From Streptomyces sp. A 4/2 (GTDB lineage: Bacteria > Actinomycetota > Actinomycetes > Streptomycetales > Streptomycetaceae), in the NCBI RefSeq assembly GCF_940670765.1, contig NZ_CALNVW010000047.1:1-48190 (forward strand): a stretch of 48,190 nucleotides of DNA. The letters run 5' to 3'. The position numbers and the translations under genes were made by a program. This document shows, in pieces, positions 34,497 to 43,346 of the stretch. The notes beneath the pieces are model-generated. The model was not told the DNA's origin. It was given only the letters and a program-made list of their open reading frames with translations, and ran no database searches. Position 1 is the first letter of the stretch. Each line of letters begins with the position of its first letter.

Positions 34497-34570
34497 CGCG
34501 GGGTGGAGCAGCTCGGTAGCTCGCTGGGCTCATAACCCAGAGGTCGCAGGTTCAAATCCTGTCCCCGCTA
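34497..34570 (+). tRNA. Initiator tRNA-Met (CAT)
   Basis: 74 nt forming a full cloverleaf. The acceptor stem CGCGGGG/CCCCGCT leaves position 1-72 unpaired (C against T). The D arm is GAGCAGCTCGGTAGCTC, the anticodon stem CTGGG/CCCAG has three G-C pairs next to the loop CTCATAA, and the T arm is GCAGG-TTCAAAT-CCTGT. The 1-72 mismatch and the GGG/CCC pairs are initiator hallmarks. CCA is not encoded (CTT follows), normal for Streptomyces. It lies between plasmid-type genes. Confidence 0.95.
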
Positions 34571-34696
34571 CTTTCCAGTGGCCTCGGCGCATCCCCCCCG
34601 CGCCGGGGCCACTGCCGTTCCCCGGCGGGACGGGCGGACCTCCGCTCGGAGGCAAGCGGCCGAGGTGTCACGGGCCGGAGCCCCCGGGCCTTCACA

Positions 34697-35554
34697 ATGG
34701 TGGGCGTGAACGACGGCGCGGGCAAGTACCAGAACAGGGCAGCAGCCCTGGCCTCAGGTGCCGTGGCGCTGCTCGTTCCCCCCGTCCCGACCCCCAGCCC
34801 CCGGCAGCGGCGGGAGCCTCCGGCCTCCGCCGCTCCAGCTGCTCCGGCCGGTACGCCTGCTTCCGCTGACATCGGCGGATCGGCTCGGCCGTCCGGCCGC
34901 CGTCCCGCGCGAAGCCGGGTCCGACACGGGCAGCCGTCCTGCGCCGACTACGGCTGCACCCGACCCGTCTGCGTGGCCGCCGCACGCAAGGCGCGCCGTG
35001 AGCGCGACCGGGAACGAGAGGCCGGCCGCCGCGGCCGAGTGGACGCCGGCCCCGCTGCCCAGTACGCCGCCGCCCTGCGCGAGCACGGCATGTCCGCGCA
35101 GGACATCGCCGGCGTCTCCGGCGTCTCCGTGACCTTGATCCGCCGCCTCCTCAAGCCGCCGCCGCTCCACCCTCCTCAGGTCTCCCAGGTCACCGCCGAC
35201 GCAGTGCTGGGCGTGCCACTTCCTCCGAAGGAGCGCCCAGCTCCGCTGGCCGGCCGCGGCCAGGTCGACGCGGCCCCCGCCTCCGTCCTGCTCACCGAGC
35301 TCGCCGAACGGGGCTGGCCCGCCCGCCGTCTCGCCCAAGGGCTGTGCGTCAACCCCCATACCGTCGCCTCCATCCGCGACGGCAACTACGCACGCATCAG
35401 CATCTCCGTCGACCAGCGAATCCGCGCCCTGCACGCAGCACTGCTGCCCCTCGACCCCATCGCCGCCGGAGTGCGCCCCGGCGACGCCGCCCGGGTCCGC
35501 ACCTGGGCGGAACGCCGCCGCGAGACGCCGCCCGCCGACCTGATCGCGGCATGA
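34697..35554 (+). CDS. Unknown basic HTH-containing protein
   Basis: 285 residues. A Pro/Ala-rich N-terminus is followed by CADYGCTRPVC and a very basic helix (ARKARRERDREREAGRRGR), then two HTH-like segments: MSAQDIAGVSGVSVTLIRRLL and LAQGLCVNPHTVASIRDG. This architecture appears in actinobacterial plasmid and phage proteins, where it is thought to bind DNA. It starts 126 bp after the tRNA gene. The true start could be a later codon, since no ribosome site precedes 34697. Confidence 0.65.
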   Translation: MVGVNDGAGKYQNRAAALASGAVALLVPPVPTPSPRQRREPPASAAPAAPAGTPASADIGGSARPSGRRPARSRVRHGQPSCADYGCTRPVCVAAARKARRERDREREAGRRGRVDAGPAAQYAAALREHGMSAQDIAGVSGVSVTLIRRLLKPPPLHPPQVSQVTADAVLGVPLPPKERPAPLAGRGQVDAAPASVLLTELAERGWPARRLAQGLCVNPHTVASIRDGNYARISISVDQRIRALHAALLPLDPIAAGVRPGDAARVRTWAERRRETPPADLIAA

Positions 35555-35714
35555 TCGGCAAACACCACCGTGACCGGCAGGCCGCAGTGCGTGCAGCGGA
35601 TGCCGACGTCGGTGACGGGAGCGCAGGCCACCTCCGGCCGTGACGCTCCCTCGATCGCGGCGTTCTGCGCGATAGCGGCCTCAAGGCCGTCCGAACGCTG
35701 GGAAGCTGGCCGGC

Positions 35715-36251
35715 ATGAGCACCGATGCGATGCGGAATGCGATGCGGGACGGCTACTTCCACGGCCGGGTCGGAGAGGCCCCGCCGATGCCCGCCAAGGC
35801 GTCCGCGATGACGTTCTCCCTGGACGGGACCACGACGCTCGTCGGCCTGGCGGTACAGAGCCCGCCGCTGGAGGTCATGGGCCGCGACGGAGCCCACATG
35901 GGATCGCTCGAACTGCTCCAGATGGCAGGCTTCGTGGCCCTGGACGCCGACGTGGACGCAGCACTCGCAGCAGGACAGGGCTGGACCGTGACGTGCGACC
36001 CCCGGACGGGGCAGACCGACGTACGTACAGCCGACGGGGAGCTCTTCACCTCCGTGCCGATTCCCCTCCTGACAGGGGACGAAGGGGCCCGGTGGCGGGC
36101 CGAAGCGCTGGCCCAAGGCGCCCTGCCCGTGGTCACCGGGCCCGGGGTCGCCGTGGACCTGGCCACTGGGGGAGTGGAGATGGACCCCGACCAGACGCTC
36201 TGGCTGTTCGCGGACTTCAAGACCGACGGGGCAGGGAGCAAGAACGCCTGA
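35715..36251 (+). CDS. Hypothetical protein of 178 residues
   Basis: ATG at 35715 with GGGAAG upstream. Mixed alpha/beta composition without signal peptide, membrane segment or known motif; the N-terminus is Met-rich (MSTDAMRNAMRDGYFHGR). Coding is supported by strong third-position GC. An 8-bp inverted repeat at 36269-36298 just after the stop may terminate it. Confidence 0.6.
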   Translation: MSTDAMRNAMRDGYFHGRVGEAPPMPAKASAMTFSLDGTTTLVGLAVQSPPLEVMGRDGAHMGSLELLQMAGFVALDADVDAALAAGQGWTVTCDPRTGQTDVRTADGELFTSVPIPLLTGDEGARWRAEALAQGALPVVTGPGVAVDLATGGVEMDPDQTLWLFADFKTDGAGSKNA

Positions 36252-36268
36252 CCTGGTCACCGCCGCGT

Positions 36269-36298
36269 CACGGCGCCCGGGGCCGCCCGCGCGCCGTG
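36269..36298 (+). terminator. GC-rich hairpin after the 178-residue gene
   Basis: CACGGCGC at 36269-36276 pairs with GCGCCGTG at 36291-36298, starting 18 bp past the stop codon. No T-run. Confidence 0.4.
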
Positions 36299-36475
36299 CC
36301 CGGCACCCGAAGACCAGCCGACCGGCCATGGGCCGCGCCGAACCACCTCCACCGGGCCGCCGTCACACGGCGGCGAAGCCGGCCTTCCCACTGAGACCTC
36401 CGCCCGGCCGTCACACGAGGACGCCGTTCGACACCTCTATCGGATAGCACCCAGCCATCCGATGTGGAGGACCCG

Positions 36476-38605
36476 TTGTCCCACCGCGAAATCGCAGAAC
36501 TCGCCCGCCGCGACATCAACACCCTGTACGAGCCGCACCCCGACCGCCCGGCCCCCGGCCCCAGCGCGCTGCGCTCCTGGGCCACCGGGGAGAGCGAGCA
36601 CGACGCCCACCTCGAACTCGAGACGGTCACCGGGCCCGAGCTGATCCCCGTACCCGCCCGGGCCCAGATGGAAGGCGAGGCCCAGGTCTTCGCCGCTCTC
36701 CTTGGCGCCTACGGCCGTCACAGCCCCGCTGTCACCGGCGGCCCGTTCGGCATCGCCGGCGTCATCCCGCGTCCCGGAGAGCTCGTGATCCGCGTCGACG
36801 CCGAGCAGCTTCACCACTGGGCACAAGCCCTCGCCCACGCTCCCGCACCGGGCGGACGCGGCGTTCCCCACCTGCGCTGGGCCACCAGCGGTGAGGACAT
36901 CCTGCTCACCCTGCCCGGCATGCGCATCGTCCTCGCCCACACCGGCCCGGACACCTGGCGCACCGCCCTGAGTACGCTCACCGCCCCGGGCGAAGACCAC
37001 CACGCTCAGGCCCGGCTGCCCGAAGCCGGGACGCCGGCCCTTCCCACCGAGCACGAGCACCGCGACCACACCCTCGCCCACCTCGATGCCCTCGTACCGC
37101 AACTGTCGGCCACCCTGCGCCGCGTCGGCCTGCTGCGCACCGTGGCGGCACGCTGCGGAACCCTCGAACTGCTGGTCACCGAGCACGACGGCAGCCGCTA
37201 CCTCGTCGACGCCTCGGGCAACTCGGCCAGCGTGATCCCGCTGTGGCAGTCCCTCTCGGCGCCGCTGGAGCTGTGGCCGGGCGCAGCCGAGGACAGCCCC
37301 ACGCGGCGCGTCGACCCGCGTACAGCGGTGATCCGCGCCGCGCGGACCGGCGGGGACCCGTTCACCAAGCAGCCCTGGGACACGGACGCCGCGCAGGCCC
37401 TGTGCCGGCTGGCGGGCCTTCAACCGCACCCGCTGACCCTGCAAGCCGCCGAGGCGGCCCTGACCGCCGCGGAGAAGGTCCTGCCGGATCCCCGCTTCGC
37501 GTCGCTCTTCGACGGCGCGGGCTGGAGCGGCAACTGCCGGCGCCACGAGGAGGGCGGCACCGCGCACGAGCCCTACCGCCCCGCCCTGCCGCCCGGCGCC
37601 GAGGACTTCCTCGACCGCCAGGACGACGACCTGCGCTCCCTCGGCGAGCTCGTCCGCAGCGACGACCTGGACTGCGTCCGCGGCCCCGACGGCGAGCTGG
37701 AGATCGACCCCGCGGTCTGGGGCCTGGAGATCCAGGTCGAGCTGCTGGACTGGGCGCTCGCAGCCTCCACCGCCATCGGCCCGCCGCTCGACGAGACGAC
37801 CCGGCAGTCCTCGCTGCGCGCACCCGCCGGAGTCCTGGACCTCGAACTCCACGACAGCGACGGAGCCCACAGCTACACGGTCCAGGTGATCTCCGGCGAC
37901 TTCGCCGAGGAGGAGTACACCGTGGTGTGGGCGAACCAGCCCGCGCCCTCCGCCGGCGCCGCAGCCCTCATGGCCCAGCACGCGGCCATCGAAGCCGGCC
38001 CCGCCATGCGACACCGGCGCGACAGCCGCAAGCACCGGCTCCTCCTGCCCCAGGAGATCGCCGACACCGCCGAGCCGACCATCGCCGAGCTGCTCCTCGC
38101 ATCCGACCCGCACCGCTGCCTGACCTTCGCCGGCATGGTGGAGGGCCTGATCCGCGTCTCGGGACGCCTCTTCACATCGTCGGGCCCCAGCGCGGGCCAC
38201 TGGAAGCACTCGGACACACACCCTGAGGACACCCAGGACTACCTCAACTCCATGAGCGCGTACGTCAACGAGTGGTGCGGCATGCCCAGCACGCACGACG
38301 GCGAGGCCGCCAACACCGCCTCGGTGGACAGCGCCACCTACCGCCGGCACCTGGCCGCCCAGCGAGCGGCCTTCGACCCGTTCGTCACCTGCTACCTCGC
38401 CGCCGCCGAGGAGACCGACGAGGAGCTCGACCTGAACGAACGGCACCGCGCCGGCGTCACGGCACTACGCCAGGCCGACCTGGCTCTCCTCGCGGAGCAC
38501 TACCCGTGGCCCGTCCCTCCGCGCCTGCTCGAACTGGTCGCCTCCATCCCGCTCGACCTCTACGAGGTCCGCGACTGGTACGAGGCGTTCTGCGAGACCG
38601 AGTAG
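36476..38605 (+). CDS. Large unknown protein (about 709 residues)
   Basis: TTG at 36476 has GTGGAGG five bases upstream and gives MSHREIAELARRDINTLYEP; a GTG at 36464 would add four residues. The first ~40 residues could be a small HTH (HREIAELARRDI). The rest is soluble, acidic and helical with no recognised catalytic motif; CGMPSTHDGEAA and several YxxxC/W segments stand out near the C-terminus. A perfect 12-bp hairpin follows the stop. Its size and conserved reading frame mark it as real cargo of the element; function unknown. Confidence 0.75.
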   Translation: MSHREIAELARRDINTLYEPHPDRPAPGPSALRSWATGESEHDAHLELETVTGPELIPVPARAQMEGEAQVFAALLGAYGRHSPAVTGGPFGIAGVIPRPGELVIRVDAEQLHHWAQALAHAPAPGGRGVPHLRWATSGEDILLTLPGMRIVLAHTGPDTWRTALSTLTAPGEDHHAQARLPEAGTPALPTEHEHRDHTLAHLDALVPQLSATLRRVGLLRTVAARCGTLELLVTEHDGSRYLVDASGNSASVIPLWQSLSAPLELWPGAAEDSPTRRVDPRTAVIRAARTGGDPFTKQPWDTDAAQALCRLAGLQPHPLTLQAAEAALTAAEKVLPDPRFASLFDGAGWSGNCRRHEEGGTAHEPYRPALPPGAEDFLDRQDDDLRSLGELVRSDDLDCVRGPDGELEIDPAVWGLEIQVELLDWALAASTAIGPPLDETTRQSSLRAPAGVLDLELHDSDGAHSYTVQVISGDFAEEEYTVVWANQPAPSAGAAALMAQHAAIEAGPAMRHRRDSRKHRLLLPQEIADTAEPTIAELLLASDPHRCLTFAGMVEGLIRVSGRLFTSSGPSAGHWKHSDTHPEDTQDYLNSMSAYVNEWCGMPSTHDGEAANTASVDSATYRRHLAAQRAAFDPFVTCYLAAAEETDEELDLNERHRAGVTALRQADLALLAEHYPWPVPPRLLELVASIPLDLYEVRDWYEAFCETE

Positions 38606-38908
38606 GGGCCTTCCCCATGTAGGGGGACGCCTCGCCGTCATCCGAACAACTCCCGGGGGCGCCGAGAAGGAGGCGCGGCGGGGACCGGCACCTGGTCCCC
38701 GCCGCGACCGCCTGCTCGCACCGGCCCTCGCCGTTGAGGAAAGCGTGCTGGAGCCCCAACCGTTCCGGGTCCCCGTTGGCACCCTGGTCAGCGGCACGAC
38801 GCCCGCACCGGGGGATCAGAGCTCGCCCGTCCAGCCGCTGACGTGGGGCTTGTCACAGCACCCGGCCGCAGTTGGAATCTGGCGGGAGTCGCACGGCATC
38901 ATCGACGG
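38606..38908. other. Intergenic gap with a strong terminator
   Basis: About 300 bp. It contains the hairpin at 38675-38705 and otherwise nothing I can name; no ribosome site is evident for the next gene. Confidence 0.4.
38675..38705 (+). terminator. Perfect 12-bp hairpin terminator
   Basis: GCGGCGGGGACC at 38675-38686 pairs with GGTCCCCGCCGC at 38694-38705 (7-base loop), 70 bp after the 709-residue gene. Confidence 0.65.
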
Positions 38909-39352
38909 GTGTTCGCCAAGCTCCGCCGCCGACCCGCCGCACCAGCCCCTTCCCCCGCTCCGCGCCCTGCGCTGACGGCAGATCCTGAGCTGCCGGCCCG
39001 GGCCGAACGTCTTCGCGCGGCGCTCCTTCGGGCCGGAGCCGACCTGGCCGAGCGAAGCGCTCCGGAACCGGCGTGGTTCTCCACCCTGCGTGCGGGCAAC
39101 ACCATCATCCTCAGCGAGCCTCAGCAGCAGGAGCTCACCGACCACCTGGTAGGCCTTGAAGCGGCCAACGCGCTTGATGACGCCGCCTGCGCCGAGGTCC
39201 TCGAGATGCTCGTCGTGCTCGGTGAGATGCGGGCCGAGGGCATGGTCCCCCATTGTTCCCCGACTTCGATGATCAAGGACTCCACCGCCGCCGGCCTGCG
39301 ACAACTGGCTGCCTTCGCGCGCGAAGCCAACGAGGAGATCCAGCGCCGGTAG
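38909..39352 (+). CDS. Hypothetical protein of 147 residues
   Basis: Read from GTG at 38909 (VFAKLRRRPAAP). The first 25 residues are Pro/Ala/Arg-rich, and the remainder is a compact, mostly helical domain (RLRAALLRAGADLAERS, LTDHLVGLEAANALDDAA). No motif recognised. The start is uncertain because no ribosome site is visible, and the frame is open to 38843. Convergent with the kinase gene. Confidence 0.5.
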   Translation: MFAKLRRRPAAPAPSPAPRPALTADPELPARAERLRAALLRAGADLAERSAPEPAWFSTLRAGNTIILSEPQQQELTDHLVGLEAANALDDAACAEVLEMLVVLGEMRAEGMVPHCSPTSMIKDSTAAGLRQLAAFAREANEEIQRR

Positions 39353-39455
39353 CACCTTCCGACGCCTGGGGGCGGGGTCGGCACCGGAGCGGTGAGACAG
39401 CAACCGCCGCGATGAGAAGGCCAGCCCGTTCGTCGCTGCAGCTGGCTGTGCGCGC

Positions 39456-40979
39456 TCACAGGTGCCGCGGGCGCGGGCGAGGTGAGGGCATCAGAGCCCC
39501 GACGGCCAGACTGCTCACCACCCAGGCACCGGCCCCGGCCGCGAGGGCGCCCGCGACCGGCCCGTGGATCGCGGAGGCGGTCAGCGCGTAGCCGACGGCG
39601 CCGCTGAGCAGCCCGGCGGTGGAGGCGAGTTCGGCCTCCGGTCCGCCTCGGCGCAGCAGCTGCTCGACCAGGGCCCGGACGCCGGCCGCGCCCGCCACGA
39701 GCACCGGCCCGGTCACCGTTGCGACCAGTACCGCCACCCACCAGGTCAGCGTGCTCCACCCCAGCAGCACCACCATCGTGACGGTGGCGATCAGCATCGC
39801 AGCGAACACCCCGACGACGCTGCCCTGCCCGCCCTGCTGGCCGTGGACGGCGTCGTGCCGCTCCTCCAGGCGCGAGCCGGCCGCGACGCAGCCGCCGGCC
39901 ACCAGCCCCAGCACAGCGCTCACCGGGCCGGGGAGAGCCGTGAACATGGCCAGCTGGCCGCCGACCAGGACACCGGTCAGCGCTCCGGCCCGCCACGGTG
40001 CCGACCTCCTGGGCCCGGCGGCCGCGCGGTCGGCGGAGCCCGTGGAGACCTTCCTGACGACGGGCGGACGGGCTTGGGCCGCGCGCACCGTGGGCAGCCG
40101 GTCCACGGGCACCACGACGGTCTCGACCGGCACGGTGATCGGGGCGGTGGAGGCGCGCACGACGGTTGCCTGAAGGCGCCGGGCGACCTCCGCCGCGTCC
40201 GCGGGCCGCCGCTGCGGGTCTTTCTGCAGCAGCTCCGCCACCAGGTGCTCGAGCTCGGCGGACACCTCGGGCCGGTGGGAGCGAACCGGGGCCGGGGCCT
40301 GGTGCAGGTGCTGGGCCAGTACCGGCCACCCGCCGCCGGGGAACGGCGGCGCGCCGGTCAGCAGCTCGTACAGCAGGCACCCCAGCGAGTACAGGTCGCT
40401 GCGGGCGTCGATCACCGCATCGGCGCGGGCCTGCTCCGGGGACATGTACGACGGGGTGCCGATCACCGCTCCGGTCCCGGTGAGGGGATGGCCGACCGCG
40501 TCGGTCCGGCGCGCGATCCCGAAGTCGCAGACCTTCACCCGCCCGTCGGCGGTGATCAGGATGTTCGCGGGCTTGATGTCACGGTGCACCAGGCCGGCGG
40601 TGTGGGCGGCCTGCAGGCCGCGGCAGATCTGCTGCCCCCAGGCCACGACGTCGCCGACCGTCGGCAGGCCTTCGGCCAGGAGCCGGCTGAGCGGCTGCCC
40701 GTCGACCAGTTCCATCACCAGGTAGACGACCCGGCGCCCGGCCAGAGGGGCCTCGCCGACGTCGTGGACGGCCACGACGTGCGGATCGCACAGGGCGGCC
40801 GCGGCCCGGGCCTCGCCCTCCAGGCGCCGGAGCAGTTCCTCGTCCTCGGGGTGCAGGAGGACCTTGAGCGCCACCGGGCGGTCGAGCCGCTCGTCCACGG
40901 CCCGCCAGACCTCGCCCATCCCGCCGGCGCCGAGGAGGTCGACCACCCGGTACCGGCCCGCCACCGTGGTGCCGCGCAT
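39456..40979 (-). CDS. Membrane-bound serine/threonine protein kinase (Pkn/STPK type)
   Basis: 507 residues. The complete kinase domain includes the Gly loop GAGGMGEV (17-24), catalytic Lys39, HRDIKPAN (132-139), DFG (152-154) and GTPSYMSPEQ. After a short linker the C-terminal part has about five hydrophobic segments (for example LTGVLVGGQLAMF, FAAMLIATVTMVVLLGW, WWVAVLVATVTGPVLVAG), so it is anchored by a multi-pass membrane domain without PASTA repeats. ATG at 40979 has GGAGGA upstream. A perfect hairpin (41113-41173) separates it from the Abi gene. The substrate is unknown; Hanks-type kinases on accessory DNA may act in regulation or phage defence. Confidence 0.95.
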   Translation of the reverse strand: MRGTTVAGRYRVVDLLGAGGMGEVWRAVDERLDRPVALKVLLHPEDEELLRRLEGEARAAAALCDPHVVAVHDVGEAPLAGRRVVYLVMELVDGQPLSRLLAEGLPTVGDVVAWGQQICRGLQAAHTAGLVHRDIKPANILITADGRVKVCDFGIARRTDAVGHPLTGTGAVIGTPSYMSPEQARADAVIDARSDLYSLGCLLYELLTGAPPFPGGGWPVLAQHLHQAPAPVRSHRPEVSAELEHLVAELLQKDPQRRPADAAEVARRLQATVVRASTAPITVPVETVVVPVDRLPTVRAAQARPPVVRKVSTGSADRAAAGPRRSAPWRAGALTGVLVGGQLAMFTALPGPVSAVLGLVAGGCVAAGSRLEERHDAVHGQQGGQGSVVGVFAAMLIATVTMVVLLGWSTLTWWVAVLVATVTGPVLVAGAAGVRALVEQLLRRGGPEAELASTAGLLSGAVGYALTASAIHGPVAGALAAGAGAWVVSSLAVGALMPSPRPRPRHL

Positions 40980-41112
40980 GATGTCCTCCTCCCGGCCGGC
41001 CCCGCAGGGCGGTCCGCACTGCGCCGGCTCCGTGCCGGCGTCCGGGCGAGCCTACGAAAACAACTCCGCGGCCCCGCCCGGACCAGAAGCGGGGCACCCC
41101 CGGGGGGAGGCC

Positions 41113-41173
41113 GTGACGACGGTGCCGGCCGCTCCCGGGCACCGCGCCGGGCAGCGGCCGGCACCGTCGTCAC
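41113..41173 (-). terminator. Perfect 21-bp inverted repeat overlapping the Abi stop codon
   Basis: Arms 41113-41133 and 41153-41173 pair without mismatch around a 19-base loop. The right arm includes the Abi stop codon (41170-41172). Very stable hairpin; likely terminator or insulator between the Abi and kinase genes. Confidence 0.7.
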
Positions 41174-41868
41174 GGGCGCTTGGCCAGCAGCGCCGACACC
41201 TCGCTGTGATGCTGGATGAAGGCGGCCAGCTCGGGGCCCAGCAGCCCGGCGACCCACGCCAGGTCGCCCATCCGGCGGGTGAGCGGCGCGGCCAGCAGCG
41301 GCTCCCAGTGCGCGGCCCGGTTGCGCAGCCCGTGGAGGTCGCCGATCTTCCGGTCGACCTGGCCGCGGTTGGTCCCCGGCGGGAAGGCCCGGTGCAGGTG
41401 CGGCACCCACAGGGTCTTCTCGTGCGCGGAGGACGACAGGTAGCGCCACAGCCCCAGCGACAGGTCGGCGATGATCTTCCCCGGCGGGGCCTGCATTCCG
41501 TACCGGCTACGGGCCGCGTCGATCGCCCGGCGGGGCTTGTCGTTGATGTCGACCTGCCGCGGGCCGCGGGGGCCGCCCCGCTTGGTACGCATCAGCGGGG
41601 CCCGCAGCGGGCTGGCCGGATCGTCGAGCCAGTGCCCCGCCCCCGACCAGGTCGCGTCCAGCGCGGCGGCGTAGGCGTTGCGCAGCGCGACCTCCAAGTG
41701 GCCGAGGTCGTGCAGGACCGCGCACGACAGCTCGCTGTTCCACCGGTAGAGCTCCAGCGCCCGGGTGCGGTCGCCGCCGGCCTCGTTCAGGTACACCCCG
41801 TAGCGGGCCGGGCTCAGCCAGGCCTCCACCCACGGGCCGGCTCCGGGGGCCGGGGAAGCGTGCGTCAC
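41170..41868 (-). CDS. Abi-family (AbiD/F-like) protein with HEPN RNase motif
   Basis: 232 residues from GTG at 41868, preceded by an ideal AAGGAGGAAC. The Abi_2 pattern is visible: DLGHLEVALRNAYAAAL, LSLGLWRYLSS, VPHLHRAFP and DLHGLRNRAAHWEPLL. RNRAAH (182-187) is the RX4H motif of HEPN ribonucleases. Proteins of this family cause abortive infection by RNA cleavage on phage attack. It lies between a membrane Ser/Thr kinase gene and a divergent winged-helix-like gene; a stand-alone defence role is most likely, with a kinase link possible but unproven. Confidence 0.82.
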   Translation of the reverse strand: MTHASPAPGAGPWVEAWLSPARYGVYLNEAGGDRTRALELYRWNSELSCAVLHDLGHLEVALRNAYAAALDATWSGAGHWLDDPASPLRAPLMRTKRGGPRGPRQVDINDKPRRAIDAARSRYGMQAPPGKIIADLSLGLWRYLSSSAHEKTLWVPHLHRAFPPGTNRGQVDRKIGDLHGLRNRAAHWEPLLAAPLTRRMGDLAWVAGLLGPELAAFIQHHSEVSALLAKRP

Positions 41869-42202
41869 GTTGTTCCTCCTTCGGATTCGGGTATAGTCAT
41901 GGGTGAGAAGCCCCGGTGGACCGCTGATCCTCGTGATCATGTCGCCGGGGCTAAGACGTTTCCGGGCCCGGACCGCCTCTGCCGCACGAGCCGCCGCCAA
42001 GGACTCCGGGACCCCTGTGAAGCGGGGCCGCGGGTGCGACGGCGGAGCTCGTACACACCATGAGACCCCTTCGGGACGCCCCTCCCGCTACACTGGCACC
42101 ACGGATTGATCCTCATGTGTCGACACCATGACTGGATAGATGGATGACGATGAGCACAACATACGGATCAAAACGTGGCGATCAAAAGGTGAGAACTCGT
42201 CG
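41869..42202. promoter_or_regulatory. Divergent promoter region (Abi / winged-helix-like gene)
   Basis: 334 bp between divergent genes. TACACT at 42089-42094 could be a rightward -10 box, and TATACC on the minus strand 20 bases before the Abi ribosome site a leftward one; neither has a convincing -35. No repeat found. Confidence 0.35.
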
Positions 42203-43234
42203 GTGAACCGCTCCGCAGCTGCTACCGCCAAGGTCCAGGCCCGCCTCGACGCGCTCACCACGCTGCGCACCAGCGGAGCCCTGGCCGCCGTCACCACCGC
42301 CAGCGAAGAGCTGTTCGCCCGCGGCCGTACCCCCGCCGCAGTCCGGCTCCGCCGCACCTACCTCCGGCACGACACCCCTCGCTTCGTCGACCGGGAGCGC
42401 AACGGACTGCCCCGCGCCGACCAGCCCCCTGCGGCCCGCCTGATCGCCCCGCGCGGCATCGCCGGCCGCCTCCACCTGGTCCTGCTGTTCGCCGCCCACT
42501 GCCAGGCCGCCCCCGGCCACCAGTGGGCCAACCGCATCCCCATCGAGCCCGACAGCACCCAGCCCTACTCCTGGATGTCCCTGATCGGCGCGCACGCCCG
42601 CCACACCCCCGGCGGCCGGCGGATCGCCAGCCCTCGCGTCAACAAGGCCCGCCAGATCACCGAGGCCATCAAGAAGCTGCACGAGCACCAGCTGCTCGAA
42701 CTCCCCAACGCCGGGACCTCCCGGCCCTTCCGCGACTTCCAGCTGCTGTGCGACAGCGGCGCCAGCACCACCGCCGCCCCCATCCCGTACAAGGTCCCCC
42801 GCCCCGCGCTGCCCGGCGTCAACGTGCCGATCGAGTTCTTCACCCGCGGCTGGGTCAACCTGCTGACCCCCAGCGAGATCGTCACCTACCTCATGTGGCT
42901 CGACATCAACCAGAACCCCGTCCACGCCGAGCCGTACGTCACCGGCGCCGAGCGCGCCGGCCACTTCGGACTCGGCCGCGACGCCTACGAGACCCACCGC
43001 CAACTCGAGGCCTTCGGACTCATCGACGTCGAAGCAGCCATCGGCCGCTACGACGACGGCAAGTACGCCGACTACGGCACCGACGCCGGCCGCCCGATCT
43101 GCCACCGCGCCACCCTCACCCCCGACGGCATCACTCGCGACGCGGCCACCGTGATCGAGCCCGTGCTGCGCGCCTTCGCTGCCCACGGAGCCTGGGCCCG
43201 ACCTCTGAACCTCCGCACAGCCGGCGGATCCTGA
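42203..43234 (+). CDS. Unknown protein with winged-helix-like features
   Basis: 343 residues from GTG at 42203 (AGGTGAG upstream); an ATG at 42140 would add 21. The central part, GWVNLLTPSEIVTYLMWLDI followed by HFGLGRDAYETHRQLEAFGLI, looks like the helix-turn-helix and wing of plasmid replication or copy-control proteins. The N-terminus is basic and helical (AKVQARLDALTTLR). Function not identified; a DNA-binding role in plasmid biology is a reasonable inference. Confidence 0.7.
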   Translation: MNRSAAATAKVQARLDALTTLRTSGALAAVTTASEELFARGRTPAAVRLRRTYLRHDTPRFVDRERNGLPRADQPPAARLIAPRGIAGRLHLVLLFAAHCQAAPGHQWANRIPIEPDSTQPYSWMSLIGAHARHTPGGRRIASPRVNKARQITEAIKKLHEHQLLELPNAGTSRPFRDFQLLCDSGASTTAAPIPYKVPRPALPGVNVPIEFFTRGWVNLLTPSEIVTYLMWLDINQNPVHAEPYVTGAERAGHFGLGRDAYETHRQLEAFGLIDVEAAIGRYDDGKYADYGTDAGRPICHRATLTPDGITRDAATVIEPVLRAFAAHGAWARPLNLRTAGGS

Positions 43235-43346
43235 CAGGTCCCGGCGCCCCGCGCCCGCAACGGACCGCGCCGGGAGTGACGAAGACCAGCCCTCGCCGAG
43301 GGCGACCATCGCGGTCAGCGTGCCGCACCGGACGTAAGGACTCACC

